From Flaccisagitta enflata (Eukaryota > Chaetognatha > Sagittoidea > Aphragmophora), in assembly GCA_965153355.1 (NCBI GenBank), contig OZ231126.1, positions 35,774,001-35,838,000 of the forward strand: 64,000 bases of DNA, written 5' to 3'. The translations under genes were made by a program, and so were the position numbers. This document shows, in pieces, positions 40,557 to 52,779 of the stretch (positions are counted from its first letter, which is position 1; each line of letters starts with the position of its first letter). Below the pieces are notes generated by a model that had not been told where the DNA came from, made no database searches, and saw only the letters and a program-made list of their open reading frames with translations.

Positions 40557-40784
40557 TTTTGTTTGAGGGTTGATTTAGGCTCTGAAATTAATGCTCAGGG
40601 ACTGAATTTAGGCCCAAGAATCTGGAGCCTGATGTGGTGGGAAGGGGGAATACAAAAAAGAAAAGATTGCCCCGTGTGAATTTCAGGATACCTTACCCTC
40701 CAGTGCACTGTGCTTTTTCGGCCCCTCCACGTAGTGTAATTCATCCACCTGTAACTGACCCTCTTATTCCACATAAATCACCTA

Positions 40785-41099
40785 CACTCTTTTTGTTATA
40801 AGAACCTAGTTTGTGAGAACATCAAGGCTTTGAATAACCCCAAAATTAAGAACATCTTAAAAACATATGAAAGCTTCAAATCTTGAGAAAAAAATTCTGC
40901 TTATGATGATATTTAAAAAACATTAAGAAAACACTTAAATTTTAATGTGATTTTATAATTTCTAAGTAAATATCATGAAAATAGTTAATATAGTATTTGA
41001 AATTAATAACACTTTAAAAACGATGACGGTTTTTTTTGGCCTTGAAAATAAGAGCATGAAGCCCTTGAAAAAAAAAAGACGTTCTTAAAAAAAAGAGTG
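40785..41099. mobile_element. TA-flanked MITE, CACTCTTTTTTATAAG family (315 bp)
   Basis: CACTCTTTTTGTTATAAGAAC start and GTTCTTAAAAAAAAGAGTG end, with TA at 40783-40784 and 41100-41101. Confidence 0.82.
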
Positions 41100-41900
41100 T
41101 ACACCGTGTTTTTTTATCCTCACAACGAATTGTATTCAATAGCCAGTCACTGGACTTCTAAATCCACCGAAACCACTCGAGGCACAGCGCTGGTGCCTAA
41201 AAAGGAAGTAGGGAACGGCGAGCGAGGCATAGAACACCGCGCCGAACAGCAATGAAAGGCGGACACCCCCCCCTCTGGATAGCCCCCCAAAGAAAAACCA
41301 AAAAACCCATTCTGGGGACCCCAAGAACTATCATCTAGGATGTCTTGGCTACACAAAACAACATCAGACTAAATCATTTGAAAGCAAAATTTGGGAAAAA
41401 GTCACTTTTTATGCAAAAATCAAGCATTTTTTGCCATATTTGGCACTTTCATGGTTCATACAGCTTCCAAAACTTTAGAAAATATCTAAAAAGTGTAAGA
41501 ATAGCTAATGTGTAACTGGTTTTACCTTTTCAAGCTAGTTTGGATGGATATTTCAAAGATTAGAGCAAAAAAAATCATTTTAAACCAGAAAATTGAGTTT
41601 TTTTCAGCATTCTTTTGCTTAAAATCATTCAAGCTACATCAATAAGCCTGTAAACTATAAAAAGTGTGTGGGAACAGTTGAAATACATATGGTTTTACCA
41701 TTTTAAGTTAGTTTGAAGAAATATCTAACTCTCAAAAGCTAAAAAATCTTTCATTAATTTATGAAATTAGATTTTTTTAATATTTCATAGATCTAATCTG
41801 ATTTCAAATATATTTAAAAATACAGAATATTGACATATATATAAGAATATATGTAATAGTGAAATGTATGTTTATGTACATTACTGTATGTAATTTATAT

Positions 41901-42722
41901 ATGAAAGTTGGACAACACTACTACTCAACCCTACTTTACTTAAGGATGAGAGCCTTTGGAGCTCTCACTGGTGTTTAATCCGGACCCATCACAACTATCC
42001 CTAGTATCCAAAATAACTAAGTCTATCTCAACATAATCATGAAATAATTCAAGACAACAATCCAACCAGGAACCAACCAGGAAAAAATCAATAATTCTAA
42101 CCTGTTTGCTACAAGTACCAGTGACAAGAAAGAGTACCAGACGATTGTGCTGTTTTGGACCACACATCCATCTGATCTTCCCATTGTAAAAGGTTCATGC
42201 AACCCACAACCTAAAATCAAAATCCTTTCCACTGATTGAAACCATTCCCTCAAACATTTCATGTCAACCCAAAATAAAAAGATGCAAAGTAGTCAGCACA
42301 TCCCTATTATTTATAGTGAACAAATAACCAAATGATGACGTAGCTATCCAAGGATAATCTAGATATCAAAGGCAATGTTGTTAAAAACCATACCATTAGA
42401 GGCAAGAATCGAGAATCAACCATATGGGATCGCCGGCATTCTATACCATGGCACTGAAATATATGAAAGTTGGACAACACTACTACTCAACCCTACTTTA
42501 CTTAAGGATGAGAGCCTTTGGAGCTCTCACTGGTGTTTAATCCGGACCCATCACAACTATCCCTAGTATTCAAAATAACTAAGTCTATCTCAACATAATC
42601 ATGAAATAATTCAAGACAACAATCCAACCAGGAACCAACCAGGAAAAAATCAATAATTCTAACCTGTTTGCTACAAGTACCAGTGACAAGAAAGAGTACC
42701 AGACAATTGTGCTGTTGTGCTA
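41901..42722. repeat. 562-bp-period direct repeat element (inverted copy)
   Basis: ATGAAAGTTGGACAACACTA occurs at 41901 and 42463. The two copies match over about 255 bp. It is the inverted relative of 28846-29550. Confidence 0.82.
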
Positions 42723-42897
42723 TTTTTCTTGCATGAAATAGTTTTGAAGGATTGATAATATTTCAGCATGAATATACTTAAAAAGCTCAAATTTACTGTT
42801 TTTAAGTCATTTTTTTAGCTTTTAAGAGTTAAGTATTTCTTCAAACTTACTCAAGATGGTAAAACCATACAAATTTCAACTGTTCCCACACACTTTT

Positions 42898-43420
42898 GGG
42901 CAGCGGCCCCGAAGGGGCCGATGACCTATGCTCTCACACATATGGGAGATTCCTCCTCTCCTCCTTCTCCTTTCTCTCCTTGTCCTCCTCGAGGCCCCTC
43001 CTCTGTTCTCTAATCCCAGCTGATGCTCCGCTCAAATCCCAGCCTGAGGCTCAAATCCCAGCCTGGAGGCTCAAATCCCAGCCTGGAGGCTCAAATCCCA
43101 GCCTGAGGCTCAAATCCCAGCCTCGAGGCTCAAATCCCAGCCTGGAGGCTCAAATCCCAGCCTGGAGGCTCAAATCCCAGCCTCGAGGCTCAAATCCCAG
43201 CCTCGAGGCCCAATTCCTGGTCCTGAGGCCCAAATCCTGGTCTCAAGGCCCAAATTCTGGTTTCGAGGCTCAAATCCCAGCCTCCAGGCCCTAATTCCAG
43301 CCTTGAAGCTAAAATAAAAACAGCATAGGTCATCGGCCCCTTCGGGGCCGCTGCCCCTCTTAGCACCACACACCCACATACACTCACATAGGGGCAACGG
43401 GTACCGCTGACCATCTGACG
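42898..43420. mobile_element. GC-rich foldback element with 20-bp minisatellite core
   Basis: GGGCAGCGGCCCCGAAGGGG on the left and CCCCTTCGGGGCCGCTGCCC on the right; core of about 13 GGCTCAAATCCCAGCCTGGA units; then a TGCCCCT/AGGGGCA hairpin and GGGTACCGCTGACC. It interrupts the right arm of the 41264-43831 foldback, whose left arm gives the uninterrupted sequence. CTTTT occurs on both sides. Confidence 0.85.
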
Positions 43421-44176
43421 CTTTTGCGACTATTTATAGTTTACAGGCTTATTTATGTAGCTTGAATGATTTTAAGCAAAACAATGCTGAAAAAAACTTG
43501 ATTTTCTGGTTTTAAGTGATTTTTTTTGCTCTAATCTTTGCAATATCCATCCAAACTAGCTTGAAAAGGTAAAACTAGTTACACATTGGCTAATCTTACA
43601 CTTTTTAGAAATTTTCTAAAGTTTTGGAAGCTGTATGAACCATGAAAGTGCCAAATATGGCAAAAAATGCTTGATTTTTGCAAAAAAAAAGTGAGTTTTT
43701 CCCAAATTTTGCTTTCAAATGATTTAGTCTGATGTTGTTTTGTGTAGCCAAGACATCCTAGATGATAGTTCTTGGGGTCCCCGGAATGGGTTTTTTGGTT
43801 TTTCTTTGGGGGGCTATTCAGAGGGGGGTGCGGAACAATCTTTCATAGAACAAGTAGGCCAACGATGCGTCCTCTTTGAATAAATTCTTATGAATAAATA
43901 TTTTCCTGATGAATGAATGAATGAATGACATTTATGAATGAGTGAATGATATGATGATTAACTTATCCAATGAGTGCTACAAATACAGATTTTGTAGCAC
44001 TTTTCTTTTGGTAAAATTGTGGGTTTTGATGTTTTTGAGGTTAGCCTTACTGACAGACGAACAGACCAATAGACCAACAGACATAATCTCTTATAGAGAA
44101 TGCACTTCTTGTCGTTCCATCTCAACATTCTGATTCCGATTTTGATTCTATGGGGTTGAGAAAGGTGAGATTATTT

Positions 44177-44312
44177 TTAGGTGCGACAAAGCACCTCTTC
44201 TGGCTGTGTCCGTCAGTTGGTTGGTCGGTCGGTCTGTTGGTTGGTTGGTCGGTCGGGTACCGCATTCGTTCGACAATCTACACGTCGCACCTTATTGGCC
44301 TACTTGGCCTTG
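44177..44312 (+). mobile_element. Hairpin/GTCGG-family element, GGTGC stem type (136 bp)
   Basis: TT then AGGTGCGACAAAGCACCT, GTTGGTTGGTCGGTCGG repeats, CTTGGCCTTG end before TT. Confidence 0.78.
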
Positions 44313-44331
44313 TTATTTTGGGAAAATGTTA

Positions 44332-45682
44332 CAGTTTATGTCGTCTAAACTTGGAAATACGGGGGAGCTCATAACCTGAGCATCAGTACAATAAAAGGAC
44401 TGATATTTTGCTGGTGTAATGTTTTCTATGCCGAATTAACAAGTAGGCTTAAAAAGCTTAAGCTTAGGGCCCCGCGCCTCAGGGGGGCCCCGCGCCCCCT
44501 GTTGAAAAAAATTTGAAAAAAAGAACAAGAAAAAAAAATATGCAAAAGAAAAAATAGCAAAATATTAAAGCATGAAAATTTATTCTTGCAGAAGCAAATA
44601 GAAGTGACATTTTTCAACTAGTGTAATCTTTCAACAGGGAAATAGAATAATAGATTGAAAATCTAATAAAGATTTGTCATAGATATTTCAAAAACTTCCT
44701 TATAATATTTCAACAATCATATATTGTGATAGATCTGCTGACAGTCTAGTGTTAAAAGATACCAATAAAAAAGAGGGCGCAACTTTCTTGTGATCTCTAT
44801 TGCTGAAATAATCTTGAAACAACAAGCATGAAGTTCCTTAACTATTGAAATTTGAAAAAAAAATCTACTAGATAAGTATGATATGGTATAAGTGACTCCA
44901 ACAGTAAAGAATGAATCATTTTTTTTCATAAGAATGATAATTTCTTGCTTTCAGATAAAAATACCCCAAACTCTTTTAAAACTTTCACAAATATTTTTTT
45001 CATGAATGGATTTAATGATGCTCCATCATTTATTTATCTTTTCTGACTTTTTTTTGTATTGTTTTTTATTTCTTTAGATTTAATTTGAACTTTGAAATAG
45101 TCATTGTACATCACTGTTTCTATCTATGCTCTCTACTAATTTGTATTTCAAGCTAGAAACTTTGTTTCAAAACTATACCTAATAATGCAAAAAAATCACA
45201 CTGAGGGGGGCCCCGCGCCCCTAGCCAAGCTTAGGGCCCCGCGCCTTGTTGATCCGGCTTAGAATGTTTTGACTCTAAGGGGTTGACGATGGGGTATGGC
45301 ATCCCCCTATGACTTACTTTAAAAAAAAAATTTTTGATATAAAACATTTGATCAATCACTTTTATAGCAGAATTTCAGCTTCATCTATTTGCTTTAATTG
45401 CAAAACCAGCTTGGGATTCAAACCTGGAACCTTTAAAGAAATAATGATCACAATAAATCTTAAGTTAAGTGAGTTAACCACTAGACCAATTCTGACAGCT
45501 GTTCAAGTGGAGCTAATATGATTAAGTGTATTCAAAAGAATTTTCTATCCACAGAGTTGCCATACCCCATCGTCAACCCTAAAGGACAAAAACATTATAC
45601 ACACACAGTTTCATTTCATTGACACAAATTGTAATTATGATATGAGGGCCCCCGTATTTCCAAGTATAGACGATATCTACTG
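44332..45682. mobile_element. TA-flanked element related to 32832-33405
   Basis: CAGTTTATGTCGTCTAAACT start and GACGATATCTACTG end, with TA at 44330-44331 and 45683-45684. The interior carries two direct AAGCTTAGGGCCCCGCGCC blocks (about 44458 and 45226) and a nested foldback. Confidence 0.75.
45279..45580. mobile_element. ~300-bp foldback enclosing a tRNA-like segment
   Basis: GGTTGACGATGGGGTATGGC and its inverse near 45555-45577 flank the segment. On the minus strand the interior has a tRNA-like A box (TGGTCTAGTGG) and B box (GGTTTGAATCC) about 55 bp apart, so it may be a tRNA-derived SINE remnant. Confidence 0.6.
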
Positions 45683-45728
45683 TACCATCATTTATTTTTG
45701 AACATTTGGTATTGAAGACGGGACAGTT

Positions 45729-45928
<200 letters not shown>

Positions 45929-46065
45929 TTACAAATATCTTGGGGTCATAATAAGCAACAAAGGAAAAAAACATAATACTGTTTATATATGTTGAATGGC
46001 GCATTATTGAGCACTCAATCAATCAATCAATCAATCTCTATCTGTCTTTTTCTTTTCCTCACTTT

Positions 46066-46178
46066 TTAGAGGCGTCCGTCAGGATACACCTCTATGAAAG
46101 GCCAGAGAGGGTCCATATGTTCGTCCGCCCTTCCCTCCGTCAGTCCGTCGGACAATCTATCCGTCTGTCCATTTCGCC
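46066..46178 (+). mobile_element. Partial hairpin/GTCGG-family element
   Basis: Imperfect hairpin GAGGCGT/ACACCTC followed by CTATGAAAGGCC and GTCCGTCGG-like sequence. The tail is missing. Confidence 0.45.
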
Positions 46179-46180
46179 TA

Positions 46181-46758
46181 CACTCTTTTTTTTTTATAAG
46201 CACCTCGTTTATAAGCACGCCCAGCCTCAGATATTGGGAAAATTTAAGCACATAGCTAAGCACGGTCCAGGCTGAGATTTCTAATTTGAAAAAAAAAATT
46301 TGGTAAATTTTGAAAAATATGCCATTTTTTTTAGATTTTTGATTAAAATTTCACAAAAACCAACAGCAACTTTGATAGAAATTGTAATCATTTATAACAT
46401 CAATCTATCAGTACATTCAGGATTTTGATACTGATAGAAATAATTTGTTTTCTAATAATATTTAAAAATACTATTAATATATGAAAGTAAGACAACGTCA
46501 GTGAATGATACTATATACTTTTTTATGCAAAATACATTCATTACTGTATTTTATACTATACTTAATTCTATACTATACAACACTGTATTGATGTTTTCTT
46601 TACCCTACTGCGTACTTTGTTCTTGACTGAATAGGATAATTACTTACTGATAAATGATAAGCACGCATTTAAGCACATTTCAGCCTCGAAAATGAGATTT
46701 TGCTAAGCACGCTCAGCCTCAGCCGAAAAATTAGCGTGCTTATAAAAAAAAAAGAGTG
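46181..46758. mobile_element. TA-flanked MITE, CACTCTTTTTTATAAG family (578 bp)
   Basis: CACTCTTTTTTTTTTATAAG start and CTTATAAAAAAAAAAGAGTG end, TA on both sides (46179-46180, 46759-46760). Inner GCACGCCCAGCCTCAG and its inverse extend the arms. Confidence 0.87.
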
Positions 46759-46923
46759 TATTCTAAAAATGCATTTCTCGACACCTTTCGAGCGTTGCAA
46801 GGCCCCAGACCGGATCAAACAACGATAAACGACGTTTATTAAAGGTGTTCTTAAGAGTTGGTCGGTGCGTCCAACTCCCCCCCAATATCGCACATCGTAG
46901 TTCAATCCAAACAATGACACTTT

Positions 46924-47187
46924 TTAGTTGCGGATATGTACGCAACTCTGTGAAAGACTTTGTCTGTCCATCTGTCCGTTGGTCAATCAGTCCATCCATC
47001 TGTCCGTTGGTCAATCAGTCCATCCGCCCGTCCGTCCCTCAGAATCGTGTTGAAAAGTGTAAAAACGCGCAATTGAGTCTCTGTATGTGTGAGTGTCTGA
47101 GTGAGCATGGGGTGGGGAAGGTTATGCATCGGGATTTTATACCCCTGCCCACACGTCCGCAACGATACTGTCACCCCGCGTCACTTG
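46924..47187 (+). mobile_element. Hairpin/GTCGG-family element, GTTGCG stem type
   Basis: Stem AGTTGCG/CGCAACT then CTGTGAAAGACTTTGTC. The tail has CCGCAACGATACTGTCACCC and CACTTG before TT, matching 39092-39323. Confidence 0.8.
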
Positions 47188-47395
47188 TTTCGTTGTTGTT
47201 TTCTTTTGCGTTCCATTCCCGACTCGGCTTCTTTCTTTCCGTTCAAAAGAAAAAGAGAGATTGATGAATAATCAAGAAAGGCGGATGTGGGGTTTCCCCG
47301 TCTTCTCTCCTGGCATGCCAAGGAAGGAGGAACGTTGTAAATGTTTAAGACGGAGACGAAAGATCTGTCAAGTTGAAATGTTTGAAAAGAAAGCG

Positions 47396-47399
<4 letters not shown>

Positions 47400-47428
<29 letters not shown>

Positions 47429-47690
47429 CAGTGAGCGCCGTAGAGAGAAGGAAAGAATGAATGAATGATTGAATGAATGAATGAATAAATGAATGAATGA
47501 ATGAATGAATGAATGAATGAATGAATGGACGAATGAATGAATGAATGAATGGATGAATAAATGAATGAATGAATGAATGAATAAATTAATGAATTAATGA
47601 ATTAATGAATGAATGAATGAATGAAAGCAAGAAACGAAGGAAGAAATAAAGATAGAAAGAAAGACAGAAAGAAAGACAGAAAGGAAGAAA
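47400..47690 (+). repeat. (GA)n, (GAAT)n and (GAAA)n microsatellites
   Basis: A GA run at 47400-47428, GAAT repeats from about 47455 to 47625, then GAAAGAAAGACA repeats leading into the 91-bp array. Confidence 0.95.
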
Positions 47691-50600
47691 CCAGACCCAG
47701 ATCAGACCCAGCTAAAGAAAATTCCCATACCCAGCCTCTAACCCCCCAGCCACCACCCCAAAAGGCTCAAACCGCCTTCACCGTGACCCAGATAAGATCC
47801 AGCTAAAGAAAATTCCCATACCCAGCCTCTAACCACCCAGCCACCACCCCAAAAGGCTCAAACCGCCTTCACCGTGACCCAGATCAGACCCAGCTAATAA
47901 AAATTCCCATACCCAGCCTCTAACCACCCAGCCACCACCCCAAAAGGCTCAAACCGCCTTCACCGTGACCCAGATCAGACCCAGCTAAAGAAAATTCCCA
48001 TACCCAGCCTCTAACCACCCAGCCACCACCCCAAAAGGCTCAAACCGCCTTCACCGTGACCCAGATCAGACCCAGCTAAAGAAAATTCCCATACCCAGCC
48101 TCTAACCACCCAGCCACCACCCCAAAAGGCTCAAACCGCCTTCACCGTGACCCAGATCAGACCCAGCTAAAGAAAATTCCCATATCCAGCCTCTAACCAC
48201 CCAGCCACCACCCCAAAAGGCTCAAACCGCCTTCACTGTGACCCAGATCAGACCCAGCTAAAGAAAATTCCCATACCCAGCCTCTAACCATCCAGCCACC
48301 ACCCCAAAAGGCTCAAAACGCCTTCACCGTGACCCAGATCAGACCCAGCTAAAGAAAATTCCCATACCCAGCCTCTAACCACCCAGCCACCACCCCAACA
48401 GGTCGCCCAAGGGCAATATGTGGTCAGCGATACCCGTTGCCCTGCTTTGCATGGTCGTAAATCAGAATGAGAGGCAGGGCAGCGGCCCCGAAGGAGACGA
48501 AGTCCTGTAGAACACAGGGAACTTTCGTTCGTTTGTCCGTCTGTTTGTCCGCCCGTCCGTCCGTCCCTCCCGGCCCTCTCAGGCCAGAAATCTGCCATCT
48601 CAGGCCTAAAATCTGTCCTCTCAGGCCTTGAATCTGAGAGGGCAGATTTCAGGCCTGAGAGGGCAGATTTAAAGCCTGACAGGCAGGTTTCAGGTCTGAA
48701 AGGGCAAATTTCAGGCCTGAGAGGAGAGATTCAAGGCCTGAGAGGGCAGATTTCAGGCCTGAGAGGGCAGATTTTAGGCCTTAGAGGGCAGATTTCAGGC
48801 CTGAGAGGGCCGGGGGGGACGAACGAACGAACGGACAAACGAACGAAAGTCCCCTGTGTTCTACAGGACTTTGTCCCCTTCGGGGCCGCTGCCCAAAAGG
48901 CTCAAACCGCCTTCACCGTGTCCCAGATCAGACCCAGCTAAAGAAAATTCCCATACCCAGCCTCTAACCACCCAGCCACCACCCCAAAAGGCTCAAACCG
49001 CCTTCACCGTGACCCAGATCAGACCCAGCTAAAGAAAATTCCCATACCCAGCCTCTAACCACCCAGCCACCACCCCAAAAGGCTCAAACCGCCTTCACCG
49101 TGACCCAGATCAGACCCAGCAAATGAAAATTCCCATACCCAGCCTCTAACCACCCAGCCACCACCCCAAAAGGCTCAAACTGCCTTCACCGTGACCCAGA
49201 TCAGACCCAGCTAAAGAAAATTCCCATACCCAGCCTCTAACCACCCAGCCACCACCCCAAAAGGCTCAAACCGCCTTCACCGTGACCCAGATCAGACCCA
49301 GCTAAAGAAAATTCCCATACCCAGCCTCTAACCACCCAGCCACCACCCCAAAAGGCTCAAACCGCCTTCACCGTGACCCAGATCAGACCCAGCTAAAGAA
49401 AATTCCCATACCCAGCCTCTAACCACCCAGCCACCACCCCAAAAGGCTCAAACCGCCTTCACCGTGACCCAGATCAGACCCAGCTAAAGAAAATTCCCAT
49501 ACCCAGCCTCTAACCACCAGCCCACCCCAAAAGGCTCAAACCGCCTTCACTGTGACCCAGATCAGACCCAGCTAAGAAAATTCCCATACCCAGCCTCTAA
49601 CCACCCAGCCACTTCCCCAAAAGGCTCAAACCGCCTTCACCGTGACCCAGATCAGACCCAGCTAAAGAAAATTCCCATACCCAGCCTCTAACCACCCAGC
49701 CACCACCCCAAAAGGCTCGAACCGCCTTCACCGTGACCCAGATCAGACCCAGCTAAAGAAAATTCCCATACCCAGTCTCTAACCACCCAGCCACCACCCC
49801 AAAAGGCTCAAAACGCCTTCACCGTGACCCAGATCAGACCCAGCTAAAGAAAATTCCCATACCCAGCCTCTAACCACCCAGCCACCACCCCAAAAGGCTC
49901 AAACCGCCTTCACCGTGACCCAGATCAGACCCAGCTAAAGAAAATTCCCATACCCAGCCTCTAACCACCCAGCCACCACCCCAAAAGGCTCAAACCGCCT
50001 TCACCGTGACCCAGATCAGACCCAGCTAAGGAAAATTCCCATACCCAGCCTCTAACCACCCAGCCACCACCCCAAAAGGCTAAAACCGCCTTCACCGTGA
50101 CCCTGATCAGACCCAGCTAAAGAAAATTCCCATACCCAGCCTCTAACCACCCAGCCACCACCCCAAAAGGCTCAAACCGCCTTCACTGTGACCCAGATCA
50201 GACCCAGCTAATAAAAATTCCCATACCCAGCCTCTAACCACCCAGCCACCACCCCAAAAGGCTCAAACCGCCTTCACCGTGACCCAGATCAGACCCAGCT
50301 AAAGAAAATTCCCATACCCAGCCTCTAACCACCCAGCCACCACCCCAAAAGGCTCAAACCGCCTTCACCGTGACCCAGATCAGACCCAGCTAAAGAAAAT
50401 TCCCGTAACCAGCCTCTAACCACCCAGCCACCACCCCAAAAGGCTCAAACCGCCTTCACCGTGACCCAGATCAGACCCAGCTAAAGAAAATTCCCATACC
50501 CAGCCTCTAACCACCCAGCCACCACCCCAAAAGGCTCAAACCGCCTTCACCGTGACCCAGATCAGACCCAGCTAAAGAAAATTCCCATACCCAGCCTCTA

Positions 50601-51274
50601 ACCACCCAGCCACCACCCCAAAAGGCTAAAACCGCCTTCACCGTGACCCAGATCAGACCCAGCTAAAGAAAATTCCCATACCCAGCCTCTAACCACCCAG
50701 CCACTTCCCCAAAAGGCTCAAACCGCCTTCACCGTGACCCAGATCAGACCCAGCTAAAAAAAATTCCCATACCCAGCCTCTAACCACCCAGCCACCACCC
50801 CAAAAGGCTCAAACCGCCTTCACCGTGATCCAGATCAGACCCAGCTAAAGATAATTCCCATACCCAGCCTCTAACCACCCAGCCACCACCCCAAAAAGCT
50901 CAAAACGCCTTCACCGTGACCCAGATCAGACCCGGCTAAAAAAAATTCCCATACCCAGCCTCTAACCACCCAGTCACCACCCCAAAAGGCTCAAACCGCC
51001 TTAACCGTGACCCAGATCAGACCCAGCTAAAGAAAATTCCCATACCCAGCCTCTAACCACCCAGCCACCACCCCTAAAGGCTCAAACCGCCTTCACTGTG
51101 ACCCAGATCAGACCCAGCTAAAGAAAATTCCCATACCCAGCCTCTAACCACCCAGCCACCACCCCAAAAGGCTCAAACCACCTTCACCGTGACCCAGATC
51201 AGACCCAGCTAAAGAAAATTCCCATACCCAGCCTCTAACCACCCAGCAACCACCCCAAAAGGCTCAAACCGCCT
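47690..51274. repeat. 91-bp minisatellite, about 34 copies
   Basis: The unit runs CCCAGCTAAAGAAAATTCCC, ATACCCAGCCTCTAACCACC, CAGCCACCACCCCAAAAGGC, TCAAACCGCCTTCACCGTGA, CCCAGATCAGA. Units differ by only a few bases. About 8 copies lie before and about 26 after an inserted element at 48399-48893. 91 is not a multiple of three and the units carry stops, so it is not coding. Confidence 0.97.
48399..48893. mobile_element. GC-rich foldback element inserted in the 91-bp array
   Basis: Long inverted ends (GGGCAGCGGCCCC/GGGGCCGCTGCCC plus CTGTAGAACACAGGG and its inverse) surround 21-bp GGCCTGAGAGGGCAGATTTC units. The outer left part, GTGGTCAGCGATACCCGTTG, is the inverse of the GGGTACCGCTGACC module of other copies. 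The flanking minisatellite is continuous except for two extra A residues. Confidence 0.87.
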
Positions 51275-52245
51275 GGGCCTGCTGCGGGACAACTTGGATG
51301 GGAGGGGGCAGTATGTGGTGTATGGGGGCTTTGAGTCAGAAAGGGATCAGGTGAGATGTGGAGTCCCTCAAGGCTCAGTTCTTGGCCCACTGTTCTTCCT
51401 GTTGTATGTCAACGACATGGTGAGGGCGTGTCAGGGCCTTGATCATGTCCTTTTTGCAGACGACACTAACATATTTGCTGAGGGTAGGGACCCCAGCTGA
51501 GCTCTTTGGGAGGGTAAACAGGGGTCTGGGGGAGCTCAGTCGGTATGTCTATTTTGGCGGACCTGGGGGGAGGGAGCCACCAGAAGGGGGGTTAGAGATA
51601 GGGGGTGAGCAGGTCAGGAGAGTGGAGGTTCTTTGGGATGTTGGTGGACGGGGGGGGGGTTGAGGTGGACTGGGCACATTGAGCAGTTCAGGGGGATGGT
51701 GGGGCGCCTTCTGGGGGTATTGGGAAGGGCGGGGGCTGTCCTTGATGGGCGACGTCTCCTTTCACTCTATAATGGGCTGGTTCTCCCGCACTTGCAGTAT
51801 TGCCTGATGGTGTGGGGAGACCTAAAGGAGGGGCGGAACCTGACACTGGGGGGGGGGCCTGGGCAGGTACCAGAAAAGGTTTGCTGGCAAGAAGGGGCGG
51901 TACCATGCAGACCCGCTTCTGGCCCAGCTATATAGGCAGCAGCTTAGGGTTCACGCCTGGCAGTTCTGGAATGGACGGCTTCCAGAGAACCAGGCAACTA
52001 TGCTGGGGAGAATTGATGGGGTCCCTGGGTATGGGACTAGGGCGGCAAGGGCGGGGCTTTTCCTGTCAACGAGGGACCACAGGTCGGTGGGGTATAGGGT
52101 GCCCAAGGAGTGGGCGGCGATTCCAGAGGGGCAGAGGGGGGTTGGGTCTCTTGGGGCGTTTAAATGGAGGTCGAGGGCTGGGTTTCTGTCTTCATATGCT
52201 GGGTTTAGGTGTTCGGGGGGCTGTGGCATCTGTCCTTGAGTTGAG
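51275..52245 (+). pseudogene. 5'-truncated, frameshifted non-LTR reverse transcriptase
   Basis: It opens with QVRCGVPQGSVLGPLFFLLY and FADDTNIF (RT motifs), then a frameshift near 51490 and others later. Later frames give LYNGLVLPHLQYCLMVWGD and GTRAARAGLFLSTRDHRSVG, typical of jockey/CR1-type C-termini. It is not the same family as the intron 3 element (protein motifs differ). Truncation falls exactly at the edge of the 91-bp array. A 3' untranslated tail may extend to about 52430. Confidence 0.85.
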
Positions 52246-52544
52246 GGTGACATGGGCACGTGTCTCGGTGGTGTGGTTCAATTGGTCTTGGAAAATTATC
52301 GTGTTGTTGGTTGGTTGGCTTCCATTATTTTTCTGCATATCGTGGATTTTGATTCTGATTCGCTTGTGATACTTACTCGCACTGACGCTCGACATGAATT
52401 TACTTGTTCCGTGAATTCTCTCCTCAACATGTGATATTTTACATTCTTCGCCATTGTATCGAAACTTTGAATCATTGATTATTGAAATTGTTGCTAGAGG
52501 CCATGCCTATGCAAATTGACCATGTTCTACCTTTTCATTTGCAG

Positions 52545-52698
52545 AAGAGAAAAGTTTTATACATATATTTGCGCATTTTATGTCATGGTAGGGGACGAGC
52601 TACAACTTGATATTTCTAAGGCTGAGAGCGCATCTTGTTTTGAAAAAAACTCGCCCCCTGAAGTGTTGAGAGTCATTGAAGGCGCAAATCACTACTGA
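52545..52698 (+). other. Possible terminal exon (unrecognised)
   Basis: Acceptor CCTTTTCATTTGCAG is followed by 50 open codons and TGA, encoding FYVMVGDELQLDISK and then PPEVLRVIEGANHY. The composition is protein-like. There is no poly(A) signal nearby and no identified upstream exon. Confidence 0.28.
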
Positions 52699-52779
52699 TC
52701 TAGGTGTTCTTGGTTTTGTTCGACGGTGATTCGATTTCTCTCGCCGTCAGCTTTAACTACATCATTATTTTCTTCTTAG

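Larger units (their letters stand above)
41264..43831. mobile_element. 2.6-kb foldback element with ~450-bp arms
   Basis: The left arm (41264 to about 41760) is repeated inverted in the right arm (about 42740-43831, minus its insert). Outer ends are GGACACCCCCCCC and GGGGGGGTGCG-like. Nested inside are the 563-bp direct-repeat family (41901-42722) and a GC-rich minisatellite element that splits the right arm. I could not define a target duplication. Confidence 0.75.

Noticed and set aside
45390-45505. A functional tRNA gene on the minus strand
   Set aside because: A and B boxes are recognisable, but the anticodon arm and acceptor stem do not fold properly and there is a long insert. A SINE remnant is more likely.
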